This document shows, piece after piece, positions 7,466 to 14,097 of a DNA stretch of 22,340 nt. The notes below the pieces were generated by a model that saw nothing but the letters and a program-made list of their open reading frames with translations, was not told where the DNA came from and made no database searches. Every line of letters begins with the position of its first letter. The first letter of the stretch is position 1. The DNA lies in contig CABUOE010000014.1 of the NCBI GenBank assembly GCA_902493155.1, positions 1-22,340 of the forward strand, written 5' to 3'. The position numbers were made by a program, and so were the translations under genes. Origin of the DNA: an uncultured Eubacteriales bacterium. Lineage in GTDB: Bacteria; Bacillota; Clostridia; Oscillospirales; Ruminococcaceae.

Positions 7466-7957
7466 ATGAGAAGATACGTTGCGCTGCTGATGTCGGCAGT
7501 GCTGGTGGGAATCGACCAGATTCTCAAGGCGTTGGCCATCGAATACCTGAAACCCATCGGGAGCCAGCCCATTATTTCGGATATTTTCCATTTGACTTAT
7601 GTGGAAAACCGGGGAGCGGCCTTCGGTATGATGGCCGGCCAGAAATGGCTTTTGGTTTGGGCGACGGCAATCGTCATTTTGGCGGCGATCGCCGTTGTTA
7701 TGGCGGGTAAAATCAAGAATACCATGGTGTTGTTCGCGGTGGCGACGATTATAGGCGGCGGTGTGGGGAACCTCATCGACAGAGTATATCGGGGCTTTGT
7801 AGTGGACTACGTTCACCTGAAAGTGATAAACTTCGCGGTATTTAACTTCGCGGATATTTGCGTGACAGTGGGAACCGCCATGCTGCTGGTTTACCTCTTG
7901 TTTTACGAGCTGAGGCATAAAAACAAAGAAACTGCGGGAGAAACAAAAGGTGCGTGA
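7466..7957 (+). CDS. lspA: Lipoprotein signal peptidase LspA
   Basis: LspA is the membrane aspartyl peptidase that removes signal peptides from prolipoproteins after lipidation. The 163-residue protein has four hydrophobic spans, at about 4-20, 60-80, 86-103 and 131-148. The family boxes are present: VGIDQILK near the N-terminus, YVENRGAAFG at 45-54, GNLIDRVYRGFVVDYVH with catalytic Asp 114, and FNFAD with catalytic Asp 130. I chose the ATG at 7466, which has GGGAGG at 7453-7458 seven bases before it. The longer frame from the TTG at 7403 would add 21 residues not typical of the family and overlaps the putative -35 box. The stop overlaps the GTG start of the next gene by 8 bases, so the two are translationally coupled, an order (lspA-rluD) known from many bacteria. 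Confidence 0.96.
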   Translation: MRRYVALLMSAVLVGIDQILKALAIEYLKPIGSQPIISDIFHLTYVENRGAAFGMMAGQKWLLVWATAIVILAAIAVVMAGKIKNTMVLFAVATIIGGGVGNLIDRVYRGFVVDYVHLKVINFAVFNFADICVTVGTAMLLVYLLFYELRHKNKETAGETKGA

Positions 7958-9701
7958 GTTTCGAATTGAGCTGGAGGCTGGACAGCGGATCGACGTCTTT
8001 TTAGCGGAAAAGCTGGAGGGAAAAACTCGCTCGGCGGTTCAAAAACTGGTTACTGAGGGGCATGTGAGCATCAACGGAACCCCTGCTTCTAAAAACAGCA
8101 AGCTGCGTGTAGGCGATGTGGTGACAGTGGAGGAACCGGAACCGAAATCGTTGGATGTGGAGGCGGAGGACATTCCTCTGTCTGTTGTTTATGAGGACGA
8201 CGACTTGCTGGTGGTGAATAAGCCTAAGGGAATGGTGGTTCATCCGGCGGCGGGAAATGAGAGCGGAACTCTGGTCAATGCTCTTTTGCATCATTGCAGG
8301 GACTCCCTTTCGGGAATCAACGGCGTGATCCGTCCAGGAATCGTCCATCGCATTGACAAAGACACCAGCGGCCTATTGATTGTGGCCAAAAACGATAATG
8401 CCCATTTAAAGTTGGCGGAACAGATTGAACGTCACAGCTTTTCCCGGGTATATCACGCGGTGGTTTACGGTAACATTAAGGAAAACGAGGGAACCATTGA
8501 GACCCAGTTGGGCCGTCACCCGCAGGACCGCAAAAAAATGGCGGTGCTCGCTTCCGGCGGAAGACATGCCGTCACCCATTTCCGGGTGTTGGAACGGTAC
8601 GGCTCCTTTACCTATGTGGAACTGCGGCTGGAGACCGGGCGAACCCATCAAATCCGGGTACATATGGCGTCTATAGGGCATCCAGTGGCGGGAGATCCGG
8701 TGTACGGCCCTAAAAAAGTGCTGGACTTTTTAAACGGCCAGTGCCTTCACGCCAAGACTATCGGGTTTATCCATCCTGCAACGGGGGAGTATTTGGAGTT
8801 TGACAGTCCGCTTTCCAAGGTGTTTGAGGATTTTCTCGAAAAGCTCCGCAGGGAAGCGGGAATCAAGCCGCCCGTCAGCATGGAGGGTATTCTTATCGCG
8901 TCCGATTTGGACGGAACGCTGTTACAGGACGATAAAACCATCTCTGAAACCGATAAAGCGGCCATCCGGCGATTCCGGGAAGCTGGAGGGACTTTTACCG
9001 TTGCAACGGGACGGTCAATCCCTACGGTGGCCCCCTATCTGGAGAAACTTAGACTCGATGTTCCAGTGGCGCTCTACAACGGGGCGATGATTTACGACCC
9101 AGTTTCCAAAAAACCAATTTGGGAGACTGCACTGCCGGAACAGGCGAAAAAAGCGGTGCCCTATATTTACCAAATATTTGGAGAGACTGTCGGCATCGAA
9201 GTATTGGACGATCACGCATTGTATGCCGTGGTATACAACGATTTGATTCACTTGCATTTAAACGACGGCGGATATCAAGTACCCCATGAACGGTGCGGAA
9301 TCGAAGATGTTATGCCGAAGCAGTGGCTCAAAGTGATGTTTGCAGCGGAAAAGGACCAGGTCGGTGCGCTGCAAAGGGAACTAGAGAACTTAAATATTCA
9401 GGGGGTGCGCATCGTCCATTCGGCGGAGTGTCTTGTTGAGATGGTATCGGCAGATGCCAATAAAGGCTCTGCCCTCAAACGGCTTTGCAGCGAAATTGGT
9501 ATTCCGCTGGAAAGGACAGCGGCTATCGGTGATTTTTATAATGATTTGGAAATGATAGAGATGGCCGGTTTCGGGATAGCGGTGTCCAACGCCTGCCGGG
9601 ACGTTAGGGCGGCTGCCAGCCTTGTAGTCTCTTCCAACGGACAGAATGGCGTGGCGGAAGCCATAGAATATGTAATGGAAAACAAGAAAAAATTGTTTTA
9701 A
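7950..9701 (+). CDS. Fused RluD-type pseudouridine synthase and Cof-type HAD phosphatase
   Basis: One uninterrupted 583-residue frame carries two enzymes. Residues 1-300 form an RluA/RluD-family rRNA pseudouridine synthase. This has an S4 domain at about 12-65, the strand LLVVNKPKGMVVHP, the catalytic motif GIVHRIDKDTSGLL with Asp 136, and GRTHQIRVHMASIGHPVAGDPVYG. A short linker (REAGIKPPVS) leads to Met 311, where a HAD class IIB (Cof) hydrolase begins. That half has DLDGTLL with nucleophile Asp 319 and acid/base Asp 321, ATGRS near 352-356, the motif III lysine 505 and GDFYND at 527-532, so both halves look catalytically intact. The GTG at 7950 overlaps lspA by 8 bases and has GGGAG 9 bases upstream. 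No ribosome binding site stands just before the ATG at 8880, so internal initiation of the HAD half is not favoured. A missed frameshift at the joint is possible but no evidence of one is seen. The HAD substrate is unknown. Confidence 0.92.
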   Translation: MREFRIELEAGQRIDVFLAEKLEGKTRSAVQKLVTEGHVSINGTPASKNSKLRVGDVVTVEEPEPKSLDVEAEDIPLSVVYEDDDLLVVNKPKGMVVHPAAGNESGTLVNALLHHCRDSLSGINGVIRPGIVHRIDKDTSGLLIVAKNDNAHLKLAEQIERHSFSRVYHAVVYGNIKENEGTIETQLGRHPQDRKKMAVLASGGRHAVTHFRVLERYGSFTYVELRLETGRTHQIRVHMASIGHPVAGDPVYGPKKVLDFLNGQCLHAKTIGFIHPATGEYLEFDSPLSKVFEDFLEKLRREAGIKPPVSMEGILIASDLDGTLLQDDKTISETDKAAIRRFREAGGTFTVATGRSIPTVAPYLEKLRLDVPVALYNGAMIYDPVSKKPIWETALPEQAKKAVPYIYQIFGETVGIEVLDDHALYAVVYNDLIHLHLNDGGYQVPHERCGIEDVMPKQWLKVMFAAEKDQVGALQRELENLNIQGVRIVHSAECLVEMVSADANKGSALKRLCSEIGIPLERTAAIGDFYNDLEMIEMAGFGIAVSNACRDVRAAASLVVSSNGQNGVAEAIEYVMENKKKLF

Positions 9702-9748
9702 GGATAAAATGAGTTTCATAGGCATGTAGAAAGGAATGGTTACACAAG

Positions 9749-10588
9749 ATGGATGCAACGACGAAAAAAGAATTGATGAAAATTGCCTGCAAAATCCGGA
9801 TGGGGATTATTGAGGGTACTTTTCACGCGAAATCCGGCCATCCAGGCGGCTCTCTCTCTATTGCGGAAGATTTGAGTTACCTCTATTGGCGGGAGATGAA
9901 CGTCGACCCCAAAAATCCCAAGATGGAGAATAGAGACCGGCTGGTTCTTTCCAAGGGCCATACTGCCCCGGCTTTGTACGCAGCGCTGGCGCTCAAGGGC
10001 TTTTTCCCCGAAAGTGAACTGAAAAGCCTTCGTCACATCGGCTCCATGCTTCAGGGCCATCCCGACATGAAACACATCCCCGGTGTGGATATGTCCACCG
10101 GTTCATTGGGACAGGGAATTTCCGCCGCTTGCGGCATGGCTCTGTCAGCGAAGATATCCGGCGACAGCTACCGCACCTATGCGATTTTGGGCGACGGTGA
10201 AATCGAGGAGGGCCAGGTCTGGGAAGCGGCTATGTTTGCCGCTCACTATAAGCTTGATAACCTCTTGGCCATTGTCGACAACAACAACCTTCAGATCGAC
10301 GGCACTGTCGAGGAAGTTATGTCCCCTTACCCCATTCCGGAAAAATTCGCTGCTTTCGGCTGGCATGTCATCACCATCGACGCCCACAATTTTGATGAAA
10401 TTGAGAAGGCGTTTGAGGAAGCGAAAACGGTGAAGGGCAAACCTACCGTCATCGTGCAGAAGAGCATCAAGGGCAAAGGCGTATCCTTTATGGAGAACCA
10501 GGTGGGCTGGCACGGTTCCGCCCCCAACGCCGAGCAGTATGAGCAGGCGCTCAAGGAACTGAGAGACACGCTGAACGCTTTGGATTAA
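9749..10588 (+). CDS. Transketolase, N-terminal (thiamine diphosphate pyrophosphate-binding) subunit
   Basis: Transketolase moves two-carbon ketol units between sugar phosphates in the non-oxidative pentose phosphate pathway, using thiamine diphosphate. This 279-residue protein corresponds to the N-terminal half. Visible motifs are SGHPGGSLS, LSKGHTAPALYA, HPDMKHIPGVDMSTGSLGQGIS, and the ThDP motif GDGEIEEGQVWEA (G148-D149-G150) ending in IVDNNN. The split form, with the C-terminal half in the next gene 19 bases on, is common in Clostridia and archaea. The ATG at 9749 is the only in-frame ATG near the start, but its purine box (AGAAAGGA, 9728-9735) is 13 bases away, longer than ideal. An ATG at 9736 sits closer to it in another frame but does not give a family protein. 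Confidence 0.95.
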   Translation: MDATTKKELMKIACKIRMGIIEGTFHAKSGHPGGSLSIAEDLSYLYWREMNVDPKNPKMENRDRLVLSKGHTAPALYAALALKGFFPESELKSLRHIGSMLQGHPDMKHIPGVDMSTGSLGQGISAACGMALSAKISGDSYRTYAILGDGEIEEGQVWEAAMFAAHYKLDNLLAIVDNNNLQIDGTVEEVMSPYPIPEKFAAFGWHVITIDAHNFDEIEKAFEEAKTVKGKPTVIVQKSIKGKGVSFMENQVGWHGSAPNAEQYEQALKELRDTLNALD

Positions 10589-10607
10589 GAGGGAAGGGAA
10601 CGAAAAT

Positions 10608-11546
10608 ATGTCTGAAATCAAGAAAATTGCCACCCGGGACAGCTATGGAAACGCTTTGGTGGAACTGTCCAAAGAAATAGACGACTTAGTGGTGTTGGAC
10701 GCAGATTTGGCGGCGGCCACCAAGACAGGTATTTTTAAAAAGCAGGTGCCAGACCGGTTTTTTGACTGCGGCATCGCTGAGGCCAACATGATGGGCGTCG
10801 CCGCGGGATTAGCAGCAACCGGAAAGACGGTATTTGCCAGTTCTTTTGCCATGTTTGCGGCAGGACGGGCCTTTGAAATCATCCGCAACTCTATCGGTTA
10901 CCCTCATTTAAACGTCAAAATCGGCGCCACCCATGCGGGCATCTCCGTCGGGGAGGACGGCGCCACCCATCAGTGCAACGAGGACATCGCGCTCATGCGC
11001 ACCATTCCCGGCATGACCATTATCAATCCTGCTGACGACGTTGAAGCCCGCGCGGCAGTCCGTGCGGCGGCCTTTTACGACGGACCTGTTTATCTGCGGT
11101 TCGGGCGCTTGGCGGTACCGGTTTTCAACGACGAAGAAAACTATCGATTCGAGTTGGGAAAAGGTATCACCCTGCGGGATGGCAAGGATATCACTATCGT
11201 CGCCACCGGCCTGATGGTCAACGAGGCCCGGATGGCCGCTGAAACACTCAGCAAAGAGGGAATTGACACCCGGGTCATCAACATCCACACCATCAAGCCC
11301 ATTGACCGGGAGATTATTGTCAAAGCGGCGAAGGAAACCGGCAAAATCCTGACAGTGGAAGAGCATAACGTTATCGGCGGACTGGGCAGCGCCGTGGCAG
11401 AAGTGGTTTGTGAAGAGTGTCCCTGCCTCGTCAAACGGCTGGGCGTAGAGGATCGGTTTGGAATGTCAGGCCCGGCAGCGGATCTGCTCAAACTGTTTGG
11501 ACTGAGTGCTGACAACATCGTCAGATGCGTTAAGGAAATGCTGTAA
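10608..11546 (+). CDS. Transketolase, C-terminal subunit
   Basis: This 312-residue partner supplies the pyrimidine-binding and C-terminal domains of a split transketolase. It carries RDSYGNALVEL, DADLAAATKTG, and FDCGIAEANMMGVAAGLA with the catalytic glutamate E58 that activates the thiamine cofactor. It continues with SFAMFAAGRAFEIIRN, THAGISVGEDGATHQ, and the C-terminal domain with TVEEHNVIGGLGSAVAE. A strong AGAGGGAAGGGAA purine region precedes the ATG. It is a two-gene operon with the preceding subunit. No convincing intrinsic terminator is seen just after the stop. Only a 5-bp stem (AGGAA-ACGA-TTCCT) lies about 15 bases downstream. 1-deoxyxylulose phosphate synthase is related but is a single longer chain. 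Confidence 0.95.
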   Translation: MSEIKKIATRDSYGNALVELSKEIDDLVVLDADLAAATKTGIFKKQVPDRFFDCGIAEANMMGVAAGLAATGKTVFASSFAMFAAGRAFEIIRNSIGYPHLNVKIGATHAGISVGEDGATHQCNEDIALMRTIPGMTIINPADDVEARAAVRAAAFYDGPVYLRFGRLAVPVFNDEENYRFELGKGITLRDGKDITIVATGLMVNEARMAAETLSKEGIDTRVINIHTIKPIDREIIVKAAKETGKILTVEEHNVIGGLGSAVAEVVCEECPCLVKRLGVEDRFGMSGPAADLLKLFGLSADNIVRCVKEML

Positions 11547-11654
11547 CATGGACCGCCGGCAGGAAACGATTCCTTGTTGGATCCTTTTGCGAGTTTTGAC
11601 GGCTTTAATCGAATGTGAATGCGGTGTAAAAACAAAAAAATCCCGCCCTTTTAC

Positions 11655-11683
11655 TTGACAAACAAATCGGCATATACTATAAT
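11655..11683 (+). promoter_or_regulatory. Consensus sigma-A promoter upstream of greA
   Basis: TTGACA (11655-11660) and TATAAT (11678-11683) are exact consensus hexamers separated by exactly 17 bases, the optimum. Transcription would start near 11690. This is the best promoter in the window and should drive the greA leader, greA and possibly lysS, or a short RNA ending at the second hairpin. Confidence 0.92.
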
Positions 11684-11689
11684 CTAAAA

Positions 11690-11820
11690 CATTATAGAGT
11701 TTTGCGATAACCATCGGACTTTTGCCAAAAGGCCGGTGGTCATTGCCCTTTATACCGAATTCAATACTGATTTTTTAAAATGAAAAGGCGGTTGCTGCCG
11801 CTTTTTCATTTGAAATCAGT
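11690..11820 (+). ncRNA. Structured greA leader, possible attenuated short RNA
   Basis: Hairpin 1 spans 11710-11740: ACCATCGG pairs with CCGGTGGT, and an inner CTTTT/AAAAG has a 3-base loop. Hairpin 2 spans 11766-11820. Its core, AAATGAAAAGGCGG (11778-11791), pairs with CCGCTTTTTCATTT (11798-11811) with one G-U, and an outer arm, ACTGATTT (11766-11773), pairs with AAATCAGT (11813-11820). The inner GC-rich stem followed by TTTTT looks like an intrinsic terminator inside the leader, so a short RNA of about 115-120 bases is plausible. A prematurely ended greA leader RNA (GraL) is known in E. coli, but no homology is claimed. It matches no riboswitch class I can recognise. Confidence 0.5.
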
Positions 11821-11899
11821 GTGATAAAGGAAACGCCGGCTTGCGGCGGAAATCAATTTTTGAAAGGAACAGCTTTAGGCTGTAACGGTAAGTGAAACT

Positions 11900-12376
11900 A
11901 TGGCGAAACCAGTGATTCTCACCAGCGACGGTTTGGCGAACCTCGAAAAAGAGCTGGAGGAGCTCAAGACCGTCAAACGGAAAGACATTGCCGACAAAAT
12001 CAAAGTAGCGATTTCCTTCGGCGACCTTTCTGAAAACAGTGAATACGACGAAGCGAAAAACGAGCAGGCGATGATTGAGGCACGTATCCTGCAGATCGAA
12101 GCCATGCTTAAAAACGTCAAAATATTGGATACCGACGAACTGAATACCGAAAACATCAGTGTGGGCAGCAAGGTCAAGGTCAAAGATTTGGAATTTGGCG
12201 ACGAAGAGATCTTCCACATCGTGGGCTCGACCGAAGCCAACCCCACTATTGGAAAAATTTCCGACGAATCTCCGGTAGGCAAAGCGCTTTTGGGCCATAA
12301 GATAGGAGATGTAATAGAAATCCCAGTTCCTTCCGGAGCGGTGATTTCCTACGAGGTTTTGGAAATTATGATGTAA
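11900..12376 (+). CDS. greA: Transcription elongation factor GreA
   Basis: GreA enters the RNA polymerase secondary channel and stimulates cleavage of backtracked RNA. The protein has 158 residues, the normal length. The N-terminal coiled coil carries TSDGLANLEKELEELK and the tip region GDLSENSEYDEAKNEQAMIEARI with its conserved acidic residues. The C-terminal FKBP-like domain includes ISVGSKVKV, FHIVGSTEA, ISDESPVGKALLGHKIGD and a final strand AVISYEVLEI. The ATG at 11900 is forced: an in-frame TAG lies at 11876 and no other start codon is between. The ribosome binding site is poor (GGTAAGTGAA), unlike its neighbours, which fits translational control through the structured leader. It precedes lysS, a common arrangement in Clostridia. 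Confidence 0.96.
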   Translation: MAKPVILTSDGLANLEKELEELKTVKRKDIADKIKVAISFGDLSENSEYDEAKNEQAMIEARILQIEAMLKNVKILDTDELNTENISVGSKVKVKDLEFGDEEIFHIVGSTEANPTIGKISDESPVGKALLGHKIGDVIEIPVPSGAVISYEVLEIMM

Positions 12377-12401
12377 CGGCCCTAACCGGCCTTTACCGTC
12401 C

Positions 12402-12410
12402 TGATAATAT
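12402..12410 (+). promoter_or_regulatory. Possible extended -10 promoter element before lysS
   Basis: TGA-TAATAT has the TGN extension and a near-consensus -10 (TAATAT at 12405-12410). No -35 like TTGACA lies 16-18 bases upstream. If used, RNA would begin near 12417, just before the hairpin at 12431-12461. This is a weak call from sequence alone. Confidence 0.25.
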
Positions 12411-12430
12411 TGCAAAAAGGATTACCATGC

Positions 12431-12461
12431 AGGGACAGGGCGAAGGCTCTGTCCCTATTTT
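12431..12461 (+). terminator. Terminator-like hairpin between greA and lysS
   Basis: AGGGACAGGGC (12431-12441) pairs with GCTCTGTCCCT (12446-12456), giving 11 bp with one G-U around a 4-base loop (GAAG), followed by ATTTT. The stem is strong but the T-run is short, so it may end greA transcription only in part and act as an attenuator ahead of lysS, 34 bases on. Confidence 0.65.
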
Positions 12462-12494
12462 AAAAAGAAGTGTAAATGGGAAAGGAAAAAGACT

Positions 12495-13997
12495 ATGAGC
12501 GACGCGATCAACACCCCAGCTGAGCAGACAGAGGATTTAAGCGAACTGCTGCGTATCCGCAGAGAAAAGCTGAACGCCCTAAAAGAAGAGGGCAAAAATC
12601 CTTACGAGATTACCAAATATGACGTCACCGCCCTCAACGGGGACATCCGTGAAAAATTCGAGGAAATGGAAGGACAGACTGTCCGAATTGCCGGACGGAT
12701 GATGAGCCGCCGCATTATGGGTAAAGCGAGCTTTATGGATGTCCGTGACGGCAGCGACCGGATGCAGGTCTATGTAAAACGGGACGATGTTGGCACTGAC
12801 GAATACGCGGCTTTTAAGAAATGGGACATCGGCGACATTGTCGGTGTGGAAGGCTTTGTATTCCGGACTCAGAAGGGCGAGATTTCGGTTCACGCTCAGA
12901 AAATCATTCTCCTTTCCAAATCCCTGCTCCCCCTGCCGGAGAAGTTCCATGGGCTGAAGGATACCGACACCCGTTACCGTCAACGATACGTGGATTTGAT
13001 CGTCAACCCCGAGGTGAAAGACACCTTTTTAAAGAGAAGCCAAATCCTCAAAGAGGTACGGGCTTATCTCGACAATTTGGGTTACCTGGAAGTGGATACC
13101 CCTGTTCTTCACACCTTGGAGATCGGCGCGGCGGCAAGGCCTTTTGTCACCCATCACAACACGTTGGATATCGACATGTATCTCCGCATCGAAACCGAGC
13201 TGTACCTGAAGCGCCTCATCGTCGGCGGGTTCGACCGGGTGTACGAAGTGGGCCGTATTTTCCGCAACGAGGGCATGGACACCTCCCACAACCCGGAATT
13301 TACTTCTATTGAGCTCTATCAGGCTTATACAGACTACCACGGCATGATGGATTTGATCGAGGATATGTACATCACCATTACGAAAAAGGTCTGCGGCACC
13401 ACCACCATCAATTATCAGGGAACGGAAATCAATATGGGAGGCCCCTGGGAGCGCCTGACCATGGTGGAAGCTGTGAAAAAATACGCCGGGGTCGACTACA
13501 ATGATTGGGCCTCCGACGAGGACGCTAGAGCCTGCGCCAAGGCCCACGATGTCGAAGTGGAAGAAGGGGCAAACGCTACCAAAGGACATGTGCTTATCGC
13601 CTTTTTTGAGGCTTTTGTAGAAGATAAGCTGATCCAACCCACCATTATCTACGACTATCCGGTGGAGAATTCTCCCCTGGCTAAGAGAAAACCTTCTGAT
13701 CCTGCTTTTACCGAGCGGTTTGAGTATTTCATCTACAACCGTGAGATGGGCAACGCCTTTTCGGAACTGAATGATCCCATCGACCAGCGGGAACGCTTCG
13801 TGAAACAGGTGGAGGCCAAGCGTGCTACCGGCGCCAACGCCGAAGTGGACGAAGATTTTATCACCGCTTTGGAATACGGCATGCCCCCCACAGGCGGATT
13901 GGGCTTCGGACTGGATCGTTTGGTGATGCTTCTCACCAACAGCGCGTCCATTCGCGATGTATTGCTGTTCCCGACAATGAAGCCGTTGGGCCAGTGA
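12495..13997 (+). CDS. lysS: Lysyl-tRNA synthetase, class II
   Basis: The enzyme charges tRNA-Lys with lysine. The 500-residue length is typical of the bacterial class II enzyme. The N-terminal OB-fold anticodon-binding domain spans about 50-150 (VRIAGRMMSRRIMGKASFMDVRD). The linker motif GLKDTDTRYRQRYVDLI leads into the catalytic domain. This has motif 1 around LEVDTPVL, motif 2 beginning at F256 (FRNEGMDTSHNPEFTSIE), and motif 3 GGLGFGLDRL at 467-476. Residues MGNAFSELNDP and YPVENSPLAK are also diagnostic. A GGGAAAGGAAAAAG ribosome binding site precedes the ATG. No T-box leader is visible upstream. A 13-bp perfect hairpin follows the stop. Confidence 0.97.
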   Translation: MSDAINTPAEQTEDLSELLRIRREKLNALKEEGKNPYEITKYDVTALNGDIREKFEEMEGQTVRIAGRMMSRRIMGKASFMDVRDGSDRMQVYVKRDDVGTDEYAAFKKWDIGDIVGVEGFVFRTQKGEISVHAQKIILLSKSLLPLPEKFHGLKDTDTRYRQRYVDLIVNPEVKDTFLKRSQILKEVRAYLDNLGYLEVDTPVLHTLEIGAAARPFVTHHNTLDIDMYLRIETELYLKRLIVGGFDRVYEVGRIFRNEGMDTSHNPEFTSIELYQAYTDYHGMMDLIEDMYITITKKVCGTTTINYQGTEINMGGPWERLTMVEAVKKYAGVDYNDWASDEDARACAKAHDVEVEEGANATKGHVLIAFFEAFVEDKLIQPTIIYDYPVENSPLAKRKPSDPAFTERFEYFIYNREMGNAFSELNDPIDQRERFVKQVEAKRATGANAEVDEDFITALEYGMPPTGGLGFGLDRLVMLLTNSASIRDVLLFPTMKPLGQ

Positions 13998-14002
13998 GTT
14001 TT

Positions 14003-14035
14003 CAAACCTCTTACCTTTTTGTGGTAAGAGGTTTG
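14003..14035 (+). terminator. Perfect 13-bp hairpin after lysS
   Basis: CAAACCTCTTACC (14003-14015) is exactly complementary to GGTAAGAGGTTTG (14023-14035) around the loop TTTTTGT. It sits 5 bases after the lysS stop, where a terminator is expected. The downstream bases TCGCAAA are not a T-run, so either termination is imperfect or the stem protects the lysS mRNA 3' end. Confidence 0.55.
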
Positions 14036-14052
14036 TCGCAAATAAGGCAAAA

Positions 14053-14081
14053 TTGAACAAATTATAAGCAATTTGTAAACT
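14053..14081 (+). promoter_or_regulatory. Weak candidate promoter for the 14098 gene
   Basis: TTGAAC (14053-14058) and TAAACT (14076-14081) are 17 bases apart, with 5/6 and 4/6 matches to consensus. The region is AT-rich, so the match could be chance. Its position after the lysS hairpin and just before the ribosome binding site suits a promoter. Confidence 0.3.
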
Positions 14082-14097
14082 TTTAGGAGGTGCTGTT

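Larger units (their letters stand above)
11547..11899 (+). other. 353-base intergenic region holding promoter and structured leader of greA
   Basis: No gene is supported here. The first 100 bases hold a weak 5-bp stem near 11560 and AT-rich sequence with an A-run (11630-11640). From 11655 there is a consensus promoter. From about 11690 a leader of roughly 210 bases contains two strong hairpins (11710-11740 and 11766-11820) and two small ones (CGCCG/CGGCG at 11834-11848, ACAGC/GCTGT at 11870-11884). A strong purine box GAAAGGA at 11862-11868 is too far from the greA ATG to serve it directly, and no start codon follows it at a usable distance. Confidence 0.85.

Noticed and set aside
12377..12494. 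T-box leader for lysS
   Set aside because: No T-box consensus or specifier-loop arrangement is seen in only 118 bases.
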